50,757 bases of DNA from Nocardia nova NBRC 15556 (GTDB taxonomy: Bacteria > Actinomycetota > Actinomycetes > Mycobacteriales > Mycobacteriaceae), in contig NZ_BDBN01000077.1 in NCBI RefSeq assembly GCF_001613005.1, positions 1 to 50,757 on the forward strand, written 5' to 3'. Shown piece by piece: positions 15,451-23,726 of this stretch (position 1 is the first letter of the stretch; each line of letters begins with the position of its first letter). Below the pieces are notes generated by a model. It was not told the origin of the DNA, made no database searches, and worked only from the letters and a program-made list of their open reading frames with translations. The position numbers and the translations under genes were made by a program.

Positions 15451-16599
15451 TCAGATGCCCAGCTCCTTCGCGATGATCGTCTTCATGATCTCGGTGGTGC
15501 CGCCGTAGATGCTCTGAATACGCGCGTCGACGAAGGCCCGCGAGACCGCGTATTCGCGCATATACCCGTAGCCGCCGTGCAACTGCAGGCAGCGGTCGGC
15601 CACTCGCATCTGTAATTCGGTGGTCCACCATTTCAGCCGGGCGGCGCGGGCCGCGGTGAGGCCGCCGGAAATGTGTTCGGCAAGGCAGTCGTCGAGGAAG
15701 GTCCGCGCGATATCGAGTTCGGTCGCCAATTCCGCCAGCACGAATTGCGTGTTCTGGAAGCTCGCGATCGAGGCGCCGAAGGCCTTGCGTTCGCGCACGT
15801 AGTCCAGGGTGTGCGCGAGCACTCCCTCGGCCGCCGCGACCGCGCCGACCGAGAGCGACAACCGCTCCTGCGGCAGATTCCGCACCAGCTGATAGAAGCC
15901 CTCGCCGTCGGCGCCGAGCCGGTTCGCCACCGGCACCCGCATCTCGGTGAAGGTGAGTTCGCTGGTGTCCTGGGCGTGCAGGCCGATCTTCTCCAGGTTG
16001 CGGCCGCGGCCGAATCCCGGTGTGTCGGCCTCGACGACCAGCAGCGTCAGCCCCTTGTGCTTGTCCTCGCCGGTGCGGACCGCGACCACGAACAGGTCAC
16101 CGTTCTGCCCGTTCGAGATGAAGGTCTTGCTGCCGTCGACCACGTAATACTCGCCGTCGCGTACGGCGGTGGTGCGAATGCCGGTGAGATCGCTGCCCGT
16201 ACCCGGTTCGGTCATGGCGATCCCCAGGACGGTCTCACCGGTGACGACGCCGGGCAGCCAGCGGGCCTTCTGCTCCTCGTCGGTGAGATCGGTCAGATAG
16301 GGAAGCACCACATCGTTCTGCAGGGAGAACGCGATACCCGCCGCGGCCGCACCCGCCCGCGTGATCTCCTCGATCACGATGGCGTGGTAGCGGAAATCCT
16401 CGACTCCCGGCCCACCGAAACGCTCCGGGACCGGGAAGCCGAGCAGTCCCAGCTTGCCCGCCTCGGTGAACAGCGATCGGTCCAGCCGGCCGGCGTGTTC
16501 CCAGTCCTCGTGGGCGGGCGCGACCGTCTGCCGGACGAAATCGCGGACCACGGAACGGAATTGGCGGTGTTCGGAGTCGTACTCCAGTCGTGCGTTCAT
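15451..16599 (-). CDS. Acyl-CoA dehydrogenase (AliB-like candidate)
   Basis: 382 residues, ATG at 16599. Standard acyl-CoA dehydrogenase domains in order: N-terminal helical (YDSEHRQFRSVVRDFVRQTVAPA), middle barrel with the FAD-contacting GIAMTEPGTGSDLTGI (about 132-147) and YYVVDGSKTFISNG, and C-terminal four-helix domain (RERKAFGASIASFQNTQF, LQLHGGYGYMREYAV, IYGGTTEIMK). The residue before GTTEI is Gly, not the Glu of MCAD-type enzymes, so the catalytic base would be elsewhere, as in isovaleryl/long-chain types. It introduces the alpha,beta double bond using FAD and electron-transferring flavoprotein. It follows the second dehydrogenase gene by 11 bases in the same direction and is probably in one operon with it. 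Confidence 0.9.
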   Translation of the reverse strand: MNARLEYDSEHRQFRSVVRDFVRQTVAPAHEDWEHAGRLDRSLFTEAGKLGLLGFPVPERFGGPGVEDFRYHAIVIEEITRAGAAAAGIAFSLQNDVVLPYLTDLTDEEQKARWLPGVVTGETVLGIAMTEPGTGSDLTGIRTTAVRDGEYYVVDGSKTFISNGQNGDLFVVAVRTGEDKHKGLTLLVVEADTPGFGRGRNLEKIGLHAQDTSELTFTEMRVPVANRLGADGEGFYQLVRNLPQERLSLSVGAVAAAEGVLAHTLDYVRERKAFGASIASFQNTQFVLAELATELDIARTFLDDCLAEHISGGLTAARAARLKWWTTELQMRVADRCLQLHGGYGYMREYAVSRAFVDARIQSIYGGTTEIMKTIIAKELGI

Positions 16600-16610
16600 G
16601 GGACCTCTTG

Positions 16611-17798
16611 TCAGCGGAAGGCGTTCTGGCCGGTGAAGGCCTGGCCGAGCACGAGTTGATGCATCTCCGGCGTCCCCTCGTAGGTGAGGACGGATTCGAG
16701 ATTCACCATGTGCCGGATGATCGGATATTCGAGCGAAATACCGTTGCCGCCCAAAATGGTTCGCGCGGTGCGGCAGATCTCGATCGCCTCGCGGGTGTTG
16801 TTGAGTTTGCCGAAGCTCACCTGTTCGGGCCGCAGTCCCACCGAATCCTTGAGCCGGCCCAGATGCAGCGAAAGCAGTTGGCCCTTGTGCAGTTCGACGG
16901 CCATATCGGTGAGTTTGGCCTGGGTCAGCTGAAATCCGGCGATCGGACGTCCGAACTGATTGCGCTGCATCGAATAATCGCGAGCCGCTTGCCAGGCCGA
17001 GCGCGCCGCGCCCATCGAACCCCAGATGATGCCGTAGCGCGCCTCGGACAGACTCGACAGCGGCGCCTTGACGCCGCGGCCCTCGGGCATCATCGCCTCG
17101 GCGGGCAGGCGCACGTCGTCGAGGACCAGTTCGCTGGTGATCGAGGCGCGCAGCGACAGTTTGTGTTTGATGGTGTGTGCGCTGAAACCCTGGGTGTCGG
17201 TGGGGACGATGAAACCGCGGATGCCCTCGTCGGTGTTGGCCCACACCACCGCGACATCGGCGATCGAGCCGTTGGTGATCCACATCTTGCGCCCGTTGAG
17301 GATCCAGTCGTCACCGTCGCGCTTGGCGCGGGTCTGCATGGCCGCCGGATCGCTGCCCACATCCGGTTCGGTGAGGCCGAAGCAGCCGATGATCTCGCCC
17401 GTGGCCATACCCGGCAGCCACCGCTGCTTCTGTTCCTCCGAACCGTTGTTCCAGATGGAGAACATGGCCAGCGAGCCCTGCACCGAGACCAGCGAGCGGA
17501 TACCGGAATCGCAGGCCTCGAGTTCCAGGCAGGCCAGACCGTAGTGCACGGCCGAGGCGCCGCTGCATCCGTAACCCTCGAGATGCATGCCGAGTACACC
17601 GAGCCTGCCGAATTCGCGGGCCAGATCGCGCGCGCCGGGCAGATCGCCGGCTTCGAACCAGTCGGCGATATGCGGGGTGATGTGCTCGGCGCAGAAGCCC
17701 CGCACACTGTCGCGCACGGCCCGTTCGTCCTCGGACAGCAGCGAATCGATGGCCAGCGGGTCGAGTGCGTCGAAGGCGGGGGGACGTTTCGCGCTCAT
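16611..17798 (-). CDS. Acyl-CoA dehydrogenase, glutaryl-CoA dehydrogenase subfamily
   Basis: 395 residues, ATG at 17798 overlapping the CoA-ligase stop (ATGA). The sequence follows glutaryl-CoA dehydrogenase closely: DSGIRSLVSVQGSLAM (with the substrate-carboxylate Arg of that family), IGCFGLTEPDVGSDPAAM, WILNGRKMWITNG, HKLSLRASITSELVLDD, ARYGIIWGSMGAARSAW, RTILGGNGISLEYPIIRHM, and the catalytic TYEGTPEM (Glu before Gly). The family oxidises and decarboxylates glutaryl-CoA to crotonyl-CoA, a late step after ring acids are opened to pimeloyl-CoA. M. tuberculosis FadE7 is of this type. Whether this copy decarboxylates, or simply dehydrogenates a cyclic acyl-CoA, cannot be told. Confidence 0.87.
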   Translation of the reverse strand: MSAKRPPAFDALDPLAIDSLLSEDERAVRDSVRGFCAEHITPHIADWFEAGDLPGARDLAREFGRLGVLGMHLEGYGCSGASAVHYGLACLELEACDSGIRSLVSVQGSLAMFSIWNNGSEEQKQRWLPGMATGEIIGCFGLTEPDVGSDPAAMQTRAKRDGDDWILNGRKMWITNGSIADVAVVWANTDEGIRGFIVPTDTQGFSAHTIKHKLSLRASITSELVLDDVRLPAEAMMPEGRGVKAPLSSLSEARYGIIWGSMGAARSAWQAARDYSMQRNQFGRPIAGFQLTQAKLTDMAVELHKGQLLSLHLGRLKDSVGLRPEQVSFGKLNNTREAIEICRTARTILGGNGISLEYPIIRHMVNLESVLTYEGTPEMHQLVLGQAFTGQNAFR

Positions 17799-19438
17799 GC
17801 GTTTTCCTTGTCCGGATAGGTGAACAGGCCGGCCGCGGCATCGTCGCGGGCCTGTTCGGTGAGTTTGTAATGCAATTTCTTGCCGGTGGCCGACACCGGC
17901 AGCGAATCCACGAAGCGGTAGGCGCGCGGGCGTTTGAACGCCGAGAGCATGGGATGGGTGCGGCAGTGCCGGTCCAGCTCCGCCACGCCCACTCCGGGCT
18001 CGGCGGCGACCACATAGGCCACCACCACCTGCCCCCAGCGCTCGTCGGGTATGCCCACCACCAGGCAATCGTCTACGCCGGGATGTTCGTTGAGCGCCTC
18101 CTCGACCTGGACGGGGTGGACGTTCTCGCCGCCGGACAGCAGCATGTCGTCCTTGCGTCCGACGATGGTGACGAATTCCTGCTCGTCCCAGGTGGCGAGG
18201 TCACCGATATACAACCAGCCGCGATGGAACTTGCGGGCCTCCTGATCGGGCGAGTCGACGTAGGCATTGGCGCCCTTCGGTGAGCGGACGATGACCTCGC
18301 CCACTTCCGTGCCGTCCTTGGCGACGGTCTCCTCCGGCTCGGCCAGCCGGTCGTCGAGTACCCGGACCACCGCCACGTCGTCGTCGATGCACGCGCGCCC
18401 GGCGGTTCCGGCCATGGCCGGCAGATCGGACGGGCGCAGGAAGGTGTTCCAGAATCCCTCGGTACTGCCGTATCCGTTGAAGATGTTGGGATTCAACACC
18501 TTCTGATAGCGCAGCGCCGCCTCGCGTTCCAGCGGAGCGCCCATCGTCACGATGCCGCGCAGGCTCGACAGGTCGCGGCGCCGGGCCTCCTGTGCGTGGG
18601 CGAGCATGGCCAGATTGGTCGGCGCGCCGATGAGGAAGGTCAGGCCGTAGCGCTGCACATGATCCAGGGTGGTGTCGGCGTCGAAGGCGCGCATCGGTAC
18701 CAGGGAGGAGCCCAAGTAGAACGTGGGATTCGGTCCGGCGCAATACAATCCGCCGCGATGGAACCACGGGGTCATGTTCAGCGTCTTGTCCTCGGGCGAC
18801 ATCGGGAAATGCATGATGACGTCGTGTGCGCTGAAGATCTCCACCAGGCTGTTGAGCGGCACGCCCTTCGGCATCCCGGTGGTGCCGGAGGTGTACAGGC
18901 GGGTGGTCTCGTCCCACACCGTGCGATCCGGCTGGAGCGCCCGCGCCGTCGCCGCGACCAGGTCGTCGAAGCGGACCGCGCCCGGTAGCGGCTCACCCGG
19001 TCCCACCGCCACCAGCAGACCGGGCCGGAACTCACTGCGCTCCAACGCGTCTCGCACCATCGGCGTGAGGTCGGTGTCGTAGACGAAGACCCGCGGACGG
19101 TTCGAAGCGAGGATGTAGGACGTCTCACCGGCGGCGAGCCGGAAGTTCATCGGCGAGCCGACCGCTCCGGCGGCCTGCGTCGCCAGATAGAGCTCGGCGA
19201 ACTCGACCCCGTTGAACAGCTGATATGCCACGACGTCACCCGGCTCGACACCGGCGTCGGCGAGGCCGGTGGCCAGCCGATCGACGCGGTCGCCCAGTTC
19301 GGCGTAGGTGACGGTCGTCCCGGTCGCCGGATCCTCGATCGCCGGGTGGTGGGCGTAGCGGTGGACGTTGCGCCGGAAACCGTTGAGGTAGGTGAAATCG
19401 TGTTCGAAGTACTGCCGGTAGGCATGGGCGTCGTACAT
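17795..19438 (-). CDS. Acyl/aryl carboxylate--CoA ligase (AliA-like candidate)
   Basis: 547 residues, ATG at 19438. Adenylate-forming motifs: RLYTSGTTGMPKGVPLN (about 178-193), MTPWFHRGGLYCAGP, GYGSTEGFWNTFL, RGWLYIGDLATWDEQEFV, GRKDDMLLSGGENVHPVQVEEAL, and the C-terminal catalytic Lys in VSATGKKLHYKL. It activates a free acid to its CoA thioester and so would be the entry step of the cluster. Its place next to a BadH-like dehydrogenase and two acyl-CoA dehydrogenases suggests a cyclohexanecarboxylate-type or similar ring acid. It overlaps the downstream dehydrogenase gene by 4 bases and follows the SDR gene by 26 bases. Confidence 0.9.
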   Translation of the reverse strand: MYDAHAYRQYFEHDFTYLNGFRRNVHRYAHHPAIEDPATGTTVTYAELGDRVDRLATGLADAGVEPGDVVAYQLFNGVEFAELYLATQAAGAVGSPMNFRLAAGETSYILASNRPRVFVYDTDLTPMVRDALERSEFRPGLLVAVGPGEPLPGAVRFDDLVAATARALQPDRTVWDETTRLYTSGTTGMPKGVPLNSLVEIFSAHDVIMHFPMSPEDKTLNMTPWFHRGGLYCAGPNPTFYLGSSLVPMRAFDADTTLDHVQRYGLTFLIGAPTNLAMLAHAQEARRRDLSSLRGIVTMGAPLEREAALRYQKVLNPNIFNGYGSTEGFWNTFLRPSDLPAMAGTAGRACIDDDVAVVRVLDDRLAEPEETVAKDGTEVGEVIVRSPKGANAYVDSPDQEARKFHRGWLYIGDLATWDEQEFVTIVGRKDDMLLSGGENVHPVQVEEALNEHPGVDDCLVVGIPDERWGQVVVAYVVAAEPGVGVAELDRHCRTHPMLSAFKRPRAYRFVDSLPVSATGKKLHYKLTEQARDDAAAGLFTYPDKENA

Positions 19439-19464
19439 CTGGTCCTCCGAAGTCGGCGCGGCGC

Positions 19465-20199
19465 TCAGCCGGCCATGGTGAGTCCGCCGCTGACGCTGAG
19501 CACCTGACCGGTGATGAACGACGCGTCGGGGGAGGCGAAGAACAGAGCCGGGGCGGCGACCTCCTCCGGCCGGGCGAGGCGGCGGAACGGAATCGCCTTG
19601 ATCAGCGCCTCTTTCAGCTTCTCGTCCTGGGCCTGGAACAGCGGGGTGTCGGTCGGCCCGGGGCAGACGCAGTTGACGGTGATCGAGTAGCGGGCCATCT
19701 CGCGCGCCAGCGATTTGGTCAGGGCGATCACTCCGCCCTTGGCGCCGGCATAGATGGTTTCCCCGGAGCTGCCGACGCGCCCGGCGTCGCTGGCCAGGTT
19801 GACCACCCGACCGCCGCCGGCCTCCACCATGCCCGGCAGGAACGCGCTGCACATGTGCACCGGCCCCAGGTAGTTGATCGCGACCACCTTCTGCGCGAAT
19901 TCCGGTGTGGCGTTGAGGAATTTGTCGGTGCGGTCCCAGCCGGCGGCATTGACCAGGATGTTCGGCACCCCGACCTCGGCGTGCACCCGATCGCGCAGGG
20001 CCTGCACCTGCTCGGCGTCGGCGATGTCGACCTGCATGGCGAAGATGCGGTCGGACTGCTGTTCGGCGGTGCGCTTGGCGGCGTCGAGATCCAGATCGGC
20101 GGCCACGACCCGGTCGCCGCGGGCGGCCAGGGCCAGGGTGATCGCCCGGCCGATACCCGAACCGGCTCCGGTGACTACCGCAATGGTGTTGTCGCTCAT
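19465..20199 (-). CDS. SDR dehydrogenase resembling 2-hydroxycyclohexanecarboxyl-CoA dehydrogenase (BadH)
   Basis: 244 residues, ATG at 20199. Classical short-chain dehydrogenase: cofactor motif TGAGSGIGRAI (10-20), acidic residues after strand 2 (AADLDLDAAKR) favouring NAD, NAAGWD, the catalytic Ser in LASDAGRVGSSG, YAGAK as YxxxK, and VCPGPTDTPLF. The blocks NAAGWD, SDAGRVGSSGETIYA, NCVCPGPTDT and ITGQVLSVSGGLTMAG closely follow BadH of alicyclic-acid degraders, as I remember that sequence. BadH oxidises 2-hydroxycyclohexane-1-carboxyl-CoA to the 2-keto form before ring opening. It is the most specific clue to what the cluster does. It is 13 bases downstream of the first crotonase gene and 26 bases upstream of the ligase gene. 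Confidence 0.85.
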   Translation of the reverse strand: MSDNTIAVVTGAGSGIGRAITLALAARGDRVVAADLDLDAAKRTAEQQSDRIFAMQVDIADAEQVQALRDRVHAEVGVPNILVNAAGWDRTDKFLNATPEFAQKVVAINYLGPVHMCSAFLPGMVEAGGGRVVNLASDAGRVGSSGETIYAGAKGGVIALTKSLAREMARYSITVNCVCPGPTDTPLFQAQDEKLKEALIKAIPFRRLARPEEVAAPALFFASPDASFITGQVLSVSGGLTMAG

Positions 20200-20212
20200 C
20201 GTGTTCGGCTCC

Positions 20213-21025
20213 TCAGTTACCGGTGACCGCGCGGGCGGAGGGGAAGTTGGGGGCGCGCTTCTCGCGCAGGGCGGTATAGCCCTCGGTGACATCCGGGCCC
20301 ATGAAGCAGAGCATTTCGTAGGCGGCGGACTGGTCGAAGATGGGACCGGCCTGCTTGAGCCAGTTGTTGAGCGCCTTCTTCGTCCACCGGATGGCCAGCT
20401 GGGAACCGCCGGCGAGCTTGCCCGCGACCGCGAGCGCGTCGTCGAGCACCTGTTCGCGCGGCACCGCGCTGGTGACCATGCCGATGCGCTCGGCCTCGGC
20501 GCCGACGACCATCTCGCCGGTCAGCAGGTAGTACTTGGCCTTGGCCATACCGGACAGCAGCGGCCACAGGATCGCCGCGTGATCGCCCGCGGCCACGCCG
20601 AGCTTCACGTGCCCGTCGCCCAGCTTGGCGTCCTCGGCGCAGATCGAGATATCGGAGAGCAGCGCCACCACCAGCCCGGCGCCGACCGCGACGCCGTTGA
20701 TCGCGGCGACGACCGGCTTCTCGCAGTTGATCATGTTGTAGACCAGGTCGCTCATCTCCTGCAGCATGTTCGCCACCCGCTCGTGGTTACCGGCCATGCG
20801 CTCGACCATCGCCAGGTCACCGCCCGCGGAGAACGCTTTGCCGGCGCCGGTGATGACCGCGACCCGGGTTTCGGGATCGCCGGAGACATCCGTCCAGACC
20901 CGGGCCAGCTCGGCGTGCATCTGCTCGTCGGCGGCGTTGTATTTCTCCGGCCGGTCGATGGTGATCAGCAGGACGCCGTCGTCCAGGCGTTTGAACGTGA
21001 GCTGGGAGTAGGTCGAGAAATCCAT
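20213..21025 (-). CDS. Enoyl-CoA hydratase/isomerase family protein, first gene of the catabolic operon
   Basis: 270 residues, ATG at 21025 with GAAGGAA upstream. Crotonase fold: AFSAGGDLAMVERM (about 64-77), INGVAVGAGLVVALLSDISICAEDAKLG, and a C-terminal helix ending LREKRAPNFPSARAV. The positions of the two catalytic glutamates of hydratases are not conserved: the first block reads GAGLVVALLSD and the second HVKLGVAAGDHAAILWP. So it is probably not a simple hydratase. It may be an isomerase, a thioesterase or a ring-cleaving hydrolase in the place BadI takes. It opens the leftward operon, and the operator at 21093-21112 lies 68 bases upstream. Confidence 0.82.
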   Translation of the reverse strand: MDFSTYSQLTFKRLDDGVLLITIDRPEKYNAADEQMHAELARVWTDVSGDPETRVAVITGAGKAFSAGGDLAMVERMAGNHERVANMLQEMSDLVYNMINCEKPVVAAINGVAVGAGLVVALLSDISICAEDAKLGDGHVKLGVAAGDHAAILWPLLSGMAKAKYYLLTGEMVVGAEAERIGMVTSAVPREQVLDDALAVAGKLAGGSQLAIRWTKKALNNWLKQAGPIFDQSAAYEMLCFMGPDVTEGYTALREKRAPNFPSARAVTGN

Positions 21026-21092
21026 TGCGCTTCCTTCTGCTCCGACGAGTCGGCGAGCGGACCACCGCCGAATGAGTGAACTAGCATTTGTT

Positions 21093-21112
21093 GTGAATGA
21101 ACGTACATTCAC
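21093..21112. promoter_or_regulatory. Candidate operator A of the cluster TetR
   Basis: GTGAATGAACGTACATTCAC, arms GTGAATG/CATTCAC with a 6-base centre. It lies in the divergent promoter region of the catabolic operon (start 21025) and the small gene at 21224. It shares 14 of 18 bases with the site upstream of the TetR gene at 15407. Confidence 0.65.
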
Positions 21113-21223
21113 CACGCGAGTGTGTCAAGGGCCACACTCGTCGGTGGATGCCCGCCGGGCGGCCCGACGTGCGGATTCACCGGTTGCCTGACAGGGCGGG
21201 CGCCGGGTGCGACGATGATCGGC

Positions 21224-21403
21224 ATGGGCGATTCCGACGATCAGTGGTACTACTGCCTCAAGCATCACCGCGCCGAACAGAGCAAGCGGTGCTGGTTCGC
21301 CGACCGGATGGGGCCGTATCCGGACCGTGCCACCGCCGAGCGGGCGCTCGAGATCGTGCGCGAACGCAATGCCCGCGAGGATGCCCGCGACGGGAGAGAC
21401 TGA
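21224..21403 (+). CDS. Small conserved actinobacterial protein, function unknown
   Basis: 59 residues from ATG 21224 (MGDSDDQWYYCLKHHRAEQS), an alternative ATG lies 9 bases upstream. The layout is WYYCLKHHR, then GPYPDRATAERALEIVRERNAREDA. It resembles small actinobacterial proteins with one or two Cys/His and a helical tail, sometimes labelled SPOR-like. Two Cys (residues 11 and about 23) and two His could bind a metal, but this is not a known zinc motif. It lies 102 bases upstream of the mannose-synthase gene in the same direction and diverges from the catabolic operon. Confidence 0.7.
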   Translation: MGDSDDQWYYCLKHHRAEQSKRCWFADRMGPYPDRATAERALEIVRERNAREDARDGRD

Positions 21404-21505
21404 GCCGCTCGTGCCCTCTCAGGTGGGTGGGCTACGGTTCTCCAGAGCACGTCGTGCCCGGATCCGGGCGCGCGCAGTCAGGTCGAATCGAGTGGAGGGC
21501 GACTT

Positions 21506-22225
21506 GTGAAGGTGACCGTGGTGGTGCCGACCTACAACGAGCGGGAGAACCTGCCGGTGGCGGTGGAGCGGCTGACCGCACTACCGGTCGCCGATCTGCA
21601 CGTTCTGGTGGTCGACGACAACTCCCCGGACGGTACCGGTGAGGTCGCGGACAAACTGGCCGCCGAGCTGCCGTCCGTGGTGGGTGTGCTGCACCGGACC
21701 GAGAAGGACGGCCTCGGCCGTGCCTACATCGCCGGCATCACCGCGGCGCTCGACCAGGGCGCCGACGTGGTCATCCAGATGGACGCCGACCTCTCCCACC
21801 CGGCCGAGGTGATTCCGGCCATGTTGGAGAAGCTCGAGACCTCCGATGCCGGTGTGGTCCTGGGATCGCGCTACGTCGAGGGCGGCTCGACCGCGGCGGA
21901 GTGGAAGTGGTATCGCAAGGCCCTGTCGGCCTGGGCGAACTTCTACGTCAACGCGATCCTGCGGCTCGGCGTCAAGGACGCGACCGCCGGATTCAAGGCG
22001 TGGAAGGCGGAGACGCTGCGGGCCATCGATGTGGCCTCGATCCACAGCAACGGTTATTCGTTCCAGGTCGAGATGAACTACCGCACGATCAAGCAGGGTA
22101 TTTCGATCGCCGAGGTGCCGATCCGCTTCGAGGAGCGCACCAAGGGCGCGTCGAAGATGAGCCTGAAGGTGCAGCTGGAATCGGCGCTGATGCCGTGGAA
22201 GCTGCTGTTCGGCCGTCGCGTCTAG
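21506..22225 (+). CDS. ppm1: Polyprenol-phosphate mannose synthase (GT2 family, Ppm1 catalytic domain)
   Basis: 239 residues from GTG 21506 with GGAGGGCG upstream. It transfers mannose from GDP-mannose to polyprenol phosphate, making the donor for lipomannan, lipoarabinomannan and protein mannosylation at the membrane. GT2 motifs: VVPTYNERENLP (6-17), VVDDNSPDGTG (35-45), the metal-binding DAD at 93-95 (QMDADLSHP), GSRYVEGG, GFKAWKAETL, and EVPIRFEERTKGASKM, typical of DPM-type synthases. In M. tuberculosis this domain is fused to an N-terminal apolipoprotein N-acyltransferase; here it stands alone and no Lnt gene is adjacent. Confidence 0.93.
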   Translation: MKVTVVVPTYNERENLPVAVERLTALPVADLHVLVVDDNSPDGTGEVADKLAAELPSVVGVLHRTEKDGLGRAYIAGITAALDQGADVVIQMDADLSHPAEVIPAMLEKLETSDAGVVLGSRYVEGGSTAAEWKWYRKALSAWANFYVNAILRLGVKDATAGFKAWKAETLRAIDVASIHSNGYSFQVEMNYRTIKQGISIAEVPIRFEERTKGASKMSLKVQLESALMPWKLLFGRRV

Positions 22226-22277
22226 CGGCTGGGGCGTTAGGGGGCTGGGGCGTTAGGGGGCTGGGGGCGTCCGGCAC

Positions 22278-23726
22278 CTAGGGCACTGCCTCCACGGCCG
22301 CATCGTCCGGCCAGTCCAGCAGCGTGTCGATGAACAGCTGCCGCACGCGCGCGATGTCGGCGTCCATGTGCTGCGGATCCCAGCCGCTCACATCGATCGG
22401 TGCCAGGACCGCCACATCCACCGTGCCCTTGCGCACGATCGCCGAATTCCGCCAGGCGATTTCGCCGGAGTTGCGGATGACGAGCGGAATGATCGGCACC
22501 CCGGCCTCGATCGCGATATGGAAGGCGCCCTTCTTGAAGGGGCCGATCCGCGGCGTCATCGAGCGTGTGCCCTCCGGCGCCACCACGAGCGAGAGCCCGC
22601 CACGAAGGGTGTCGACGACCGGTTCTAACGCCGCCTTCGCACTCGTGGTGTCGGAGCGATCGATGAAGGTGGCCTCGGCGAATCGCAACAGCGGGCCGAA
22701 GACCGGGTTGGTGGTGACCTCCTTCTTCACCACAGCGGTGAATCCCGAACGCAGCACCGCGGCCAGCACCACCATGTCGAACTGGCTCTGGTGATTGAAC
22801 AGGAAGACGGCCGGACGCGGCTGCCGGGCATGCTCGGCGCCCACCACCCGCACCCGTACGCCCGTGGTGCGCAGGGTGGTGTCGGCGGCGGTGGCGATCA
22901 TGGCGTCGGCCATCGCCCGGTGGCGGCGGGTGGCGGCGCGGGAGGCGACCCCGAAGGCGGCGCCGCTGAGCAGCCCGGTGAAACCGACCGCGGTACGGGC
23001 GAAGTCGGTGACGCGGGCCGGTTCCCGCGGCTTGAAGGTGAGGGTCGGCCAGTCGCGTTCACCGGCGGTCATGGACATGCGCGGTCCCGGATTGACCGCG
23101 ACCGGATGGCCGACGGATTCCAGCAGTGGGATATCCGGGGCCGCGTCGGCATAGGCGTAGCTGTCGGCGGGATCGATATCGTGTTCGGCGGCGAAGCGCC
23201 GCACCGCCGCGGCCTTCTCGTTGCGCCACAGCGGTTTTCCCTCGGTGAAGCCGGTGAGGACGCCGTCGGCGGTGGCCATCGCGGTGTAGAGCACGTGGTC
23301 CACCCCGAGTTCCCGGGCCACCGGTAGCACCTGGAAACGGGTGAGGCTGGTGACCATCACCACCGTGTGCCCGGCCCCCTCGTGCTCCCGGACGAGTTGC
23401 CACGCTTCGGGATACACGTGCCCGTAGACGGTGCTGCGGAACAGTTGTTCGCCGAGTTCGGTGAGCTCTTCCTCGGTACGGCCCGCCCACACTCGGGCGA
23501 GGCGCTGCAGGAAGCGCTCGTACTCACCCTCGGTCCGCGAACCGCGAATGCTGTACAGCAGCGTGTCGGTCAGTGCCCGGCGCGAGTCGCGTCCGCGCAG
23601 CAGGCGCAGCGGTGCGGCGGCGGGAGCGAAGCCCGCGACGACCGTTCCGCCGAAGTCGAATACGGCCGCCACTCGCGGGCCCTGCGGCCCGGTCCGGATG
23701 GCGGAAATCGCTTCGGAAAGGTTCAC
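22278..23726 (-). CDS. plsC: HAD-like / 1-acylglycerol-3-phosphate acyltransferase fusion (PlsC)
   Basis: 482 residues from GTG 23726, overlapping the plsB2 stop as GTGA. The N-terminal half (15-240) is a HAD-IB domain. Its motif I reads FDFGGTVV (Asp24, Gly26), so the second Asp of the usual DxDGT is replaced by Gly. Motif III lysine (EGKPLWRNEK) and the DAAPDIPLLE loop are present. The C-terminal half is PlsC: NHQSQFD (H-x4-D, near 300), FIDRSD, and VAPEGTRSMTPRIGPFKKGAF. It acylates lysophosphatidic acid to phosphatidic acid at the inner membrane face. Domain order and neighbour match M. tuberculosis Rv2483c next to PlsB2. The HAD substitution may have removed the phosphatase activity. Confidence 0.92.
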   Translation of the reverse strand: MNLSEAISAIRTGPQGPRVAAVFDFGGTVVAGFAPAAAPLRLLRGRDSRRALTDTLLYSIRGSRTEGEYERFLQRLARVWAGRTEEELTELGEQLFRSTVYGHVYPEAWQLVREHEGAGHTVVMVTSLTRFQVLPVARELGVDHVLYTAMATADGVLTGFTEGKPLWRNEKAAAVRRFAAEHDIDPADSYAYADAAPDIPLLESVGHPVAVNPGPRMSMTAGERDWPTLTFKPREPARVTDFARTAVGFTGLLSGAAFGVASRAATRRHRAMADAMIATAADTTLRTTGVRVRVVGAEHARQPRPAVFLFNHQSQFDMVVLAAVLRSGFTAVVKKEVTTNPVFGPLLRFAEATFIDRSDTTSAKAALEPVVDTLRGGLSLVVAPEGTRSMTPRIGPFKKGAFHIAIEAGVPIIPLVIRNSGEIAWRNSAIVRKGTVDVAVLAPIDVSGWDPQHMDADIARVRQLFIDTLLDWPDDAAVEAVP

